Source of the DNA: Trogon surrucura
Taxonomy: Eukaryota > Chordata > Aves > Trogoniformes > Trogonidae
Length of the DNA: 64,000 nt
Assembly (NCBI GenBank): GCA_020746105.1
Contig: CM036628.1
Span: 7,016,001 to 7,080,000, forward strand
Direction: 5' to 3'
Under the pieces are notes generated by a model. That model was not told the origin of the DNA and ran no database searches. It saw nothing but the letters and a program-made list of their open reading frames with translations. Shown one piece after another: positions 61,001-64,000 of the stretch; the first letter of the stretch is position 1; the number at the start of each line of letters is the position of its first letter. A program made the position numbers and the translations under genes.

Positions 61001-64000
61001 ATTTTATGTTCTTGTCCCAGATGACCTTGCTCCAAGGACAAATCAGAGCTTGATGAAATGAAGCTGCAGATGGCTAGTGATCTCAACTCTGTAATAATGA
61101 AATGACACAAGAAAAAAATGAGACATCTACAGTTTGTAAATACAATCTGAATGGAAGGGGAGAAAAAGGAATTTTTAAGGGGAGATTGAGTTGACTTGGT
61201 TACAACAGTTCAGCTTCGGGTGTTTTAATAACAATTTCCATTTTAAAAAATAATGGAATCGCTTCATGTTCCCCATGCTCAAGGTCACCTTAATACATTT
61301 TTCTTTTTTAACATGCAAATATCTCAGTTTTAAAAATTTGATCATGAGGACTACCTAGTCACAGCCAACTTTGTATCCATTATTTTAGCATATTATTTAT
61401 CACTGCATTTTGTTTTGTAAGTCACGGCGGTAATTTTTGGCACCGGATTGGGTAGACGATCTGATACAACTGTTTCAGGTGTTTGAGTAGTTCCGTCTAA
61501 TAGCAAAGAGTAAGCTTGCGAGAGGTTTAATACTGAAAAAGTGATGTGATACTTTGTGCCTGGGAGTACTTTGCTTGTGCACTTAGGTGAAAAATCAGGA
61601 GTATATGCTGTTGGGTTTTGCATGTGGGCAGGTTTTCATGCGAAGGGCTTCTCAGAAGCAGTTAGGCAGCCAACTGCTGTTGAAAGTTAGCAAGACTTGG
61701 GTGTCTGCCTCTGCAAACCGAACCTTTGCATGAAAAGGGAACAGAAATTTGTGGAAACATTAACTCAGAGAAGGGATTTGGAAATCTCTGTGATCCAGAC
61801 CACCTCACTGCGGTTTGCAGAGCTTTTAAGAAATGGGAAGGTAGAGAACTGATTTTGCCTATTAGCTCAAGATTTCCTGACTGTCACTTTCTTAGAGTGA
61901 TATCTTCACTTTCTTTTTTTTTTATCAGATCGCTTTTGGTTCCCCTAATACATAAATTCACCAGCCAGTCATCGCATTTCTCCACAGCAGCTTGTGCCGG
62001 GCATTGAGCTAACCCGGCTCCTTTTGAATCTCATCGACACCTCTGAGAGCGTGCCTTGACATAACACAAGGATTACTTGAGTCAAACCACTTTATAGATA
62101 CGAGATGTTGTAGTTTGTCATCACAGCAAGTGCAACCTTGTAGAGACAGGCAGAAGGACTACCAGCTGAAATTGGGTGAGATAAATACAGTTTTAGATTA
62201 TCTCATTGAATTTATAGGCAAGCTGCCCTCCGTGGGAACGCGAGAGTGGTGTCAAGGGTTGGAGAATCATGATAGCTGTACAAGCCAAATACAAATATTT
62301 TGTTCTTTGCAGAGAATTCAATTTTGGATCCCAACTATACGTTATATAGACAGGTACAAAACACCCATCTCTACATCTTTGGGTGTATACACACAAACCC
62401 AGATGCAGTTTATGTTAGAGTGTGGTGGTGCAGAGCCTGGTGGAGATGACTCCAGCCCTATTAGCCTTGCTCTTAGGTGGAAGAAAAGTGGGTTAACACT
62501 GCGGGTACCCAGGTCCTATTGCCATCGGGGTCTGGCAGAGCCTTCATGGGTCTGTAGTCCTCCTGATAGGTTTGCCTTTTCACTTGGGGTGGTGGAGCCA
62601 AGCTGTCTCCTGGGCTGCCTTCACCCGTGGCCTGGGTGTTCATCTGGGCCAGAGGATCTGTTTGCAAGGAGCTGCTGTTGCTGGAGTCTTAACCGCGCCT
62701 CCTGACAAGGGCCGCAGCCCCGGGGAGGTTGTGTGTGCCTGCAATACAGCAGCTCCCCCCCATCCGCGTTGTGCCTCAGGCTCTTGGCTGCTCCCAAAGC
62801 TGTTTCCCTTGTTCTTTCTAACAACGTGGTGCTAGTAACAGCATCACAGCTTGATTTCAACTTTCCTACTAAAGGATGCATTTCCATCTAAGAGAAAAAT
62901 CACCGCTGCAATAATTCACTCTGGATTTTCTGTCTCTCTGTTGCTCTGATTGCTGCTCCTTTTCTGTGGCATGTTTTGATGGATGAAACCAGCTCTGAAA
63001 ATGTTGGCAGAGTCCTTGCACAAAAGCTTTATCCAATTTGATTAATTTATTTTTTTTTTAAGAGGGGAAGTGGACTCCGTTTCCGTCTTATTAAAATTCT
63101 GTGTGCATTTTTAATAGCACCTTGGATACTTTGGGATTTTATTTTGTTTCGAACAGCGTGCAGTATAAGAGCAGCTATAGGGAAATCGGTGTTTCATCTG
63201 CTTTGCTTGAAGGGAGGAGATGCTGATACAGTTGCTAGCCAGGTGTGGTGATCTTGTCACTGCTCCTAGCAAAGAAGGAGGACTACCTTTGAAGGAAGCT
63301 GTGCATGCTCGTACCGCATGAAAAGCAAGGAAGACTTAAAAGAACTTCTTTTTTTAAAACAAAACCGTATACCCGTGGATCGCTTACAGTCTTCAAACAA
63401 AGCCTGTTCCTGACTGACAGCCCCTGAGATAAGCTTAGAAACTTGAGTCTGGTAGTATTTCACACGCTTGTATATCAAGTAAATGGGTGAAAGATGAGGG
63501 GAAAAAAAGATCCACGGAACTGCACAGTTTGTTTTATCAATGTTCATAGATTGTGTTAAAACAAACACGCAAACAAACAAAAAGCTTTGGAGCGTTTCTG
63601 AACTGAAAGGCTGTTTTATCTTGAAGAGCATCTCTGAATTGTGAGAAGAATAGAGGAGGAAAAAAAAACCAGAAAACTTGCAAAGAGCAAATGGAGAGTT
63701 TTGTTAAAGGCAAGAAGCAGAGGCAAGAGGCATACGTAACCCCTGACTTCTCTGTGAAGCAAATGATCACGGCATCTCACAGACGTCGCACTCTTGAGGG
63801 GGCTGATGCGATCATTCTGCCAAACCATGATCCTGGGTTTTGTTTGCTAAGATTCACCATCTTAGTATCTGCTTGGATTAACGGCTGTGGAGGTGGCATC
63901 AAGGTTTTCTATGGGGCCACACAAGGTTATTAAATTCCAGGGGTCTATGCGTGACTTCTCTGTAGATCTAATAATGAAATTCTTACAACCATGAAATTCC
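58049..64000. other. Non-coding to the window end
   Basis: After the CA block the sequence is mixed and ends AT-rich. It contains the MIR-like relic at 59675 and T/A runs (for example 60365-60380, 63049-63060). The 196-codon frame around 62115-62705 has no ATG at its start, no domain I recognise and no convincing splice signals, so it is not annotated as a gene. Confidence 0.6.
59675..59780 (+). mobile_element. MIR-like SINE relic
   Basis: GGGGGAAACGGAGACAGGGAGGAATGAAGTGACTTGTCCATGGTCACGTGAAGAACTGCACCTGGGC matches the MIR core order: GAAACTGAGGCACAGAGAGG, TTAAGTGACTTGCCCAAGGTCAC, then the tail. The GTGACTTGTCCATGGTCAC block is the clearest part. Confidence 0.55.

Noticed and set aside
62115..62705. 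196-codon open frame on +
   Set aside because: It has no ATG at its start, no recognisable domain, no conserved-looking motif and no good splice signals, so it is probably a chance frame.
1..64000. CRISPR arrays, operons, prokaryotic mobile elements, complete endogenous retroviruses
   Set aside because: Nothing with the required repeat, LTR or gene structure was seen; the window is vertebrate non-coding DNA with one exon.

Overview
This window looks like avian genomic DNA. It has long non-coding stretches, few repeats, and truncated CR1 non-LTR retrotransposons of the bird type, with the 3' end AGAATCATAGAATG...GGTTGGAAGGGACC and its reverse complement. One large vertebrate coding exon is present. 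The species cannot be named from the sequence, and a non-avian archosaur is not formally excluded.

The only gene segment I can support is the large central coding exon of MAMLD1 (mastermind-like domain containing 1, formerly CXorf6) on the + strand at 37663-39360. It is 1698 bp, 566 codons, phase 0 at both ends. A polypyrimidine tract and AG precede it, and a strong CAG|GTGAGA donor follows it. The exon encodes the MAMLD1-specific blocks (a KR-rich start, the acidic VDQELQDLLEELTKM segment, WHAQQLKQLAASKQ, NTKPLSHF, a Gln-rich end) and an internal triplication of about 56-57 residues. I could not find the upstream coding exon(s), a CSL/Notch-binding mastermind helix, the next downstream exon, or any second gene. 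The remaining ~62 kb is therefore best read as MAMLD1 introns and/or flanking DNA.

Region by region: 1-6.7 kb holds two CR1 copies (one +, one - with a surviving 118-codon piece of CR1 ORF2) and an ancient MIR/CORE-SINE relic. A compact CpG island lies at about 6.7-7.1 kb and is the best promoter candidate in the window. From 7.1 to 37.6 kb there is mostly AT-rich non-coding DNA with one short CR1, poly-A runs, a small CpG cluster at 13.15 kb and a near-perfect hairpin at 10.18 kb. The MAMLD1 exon follows. From 39.4 to 64 kb there is non-coding DNA with a (CTTTTT)33 tract at 44.34 kb, a ~360-bp CA-rich alternating purine-pyrimidine block at 57.69-58.05 kb, a CR1 with an internal deletion at 54.9-55.45 kb, further MIR-like relics and some splice-like signals.

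I found no operon, mobile cassette, defence system or other multi-gene system. Most open frames here are chance frames or are created by simple repeats and CR1.
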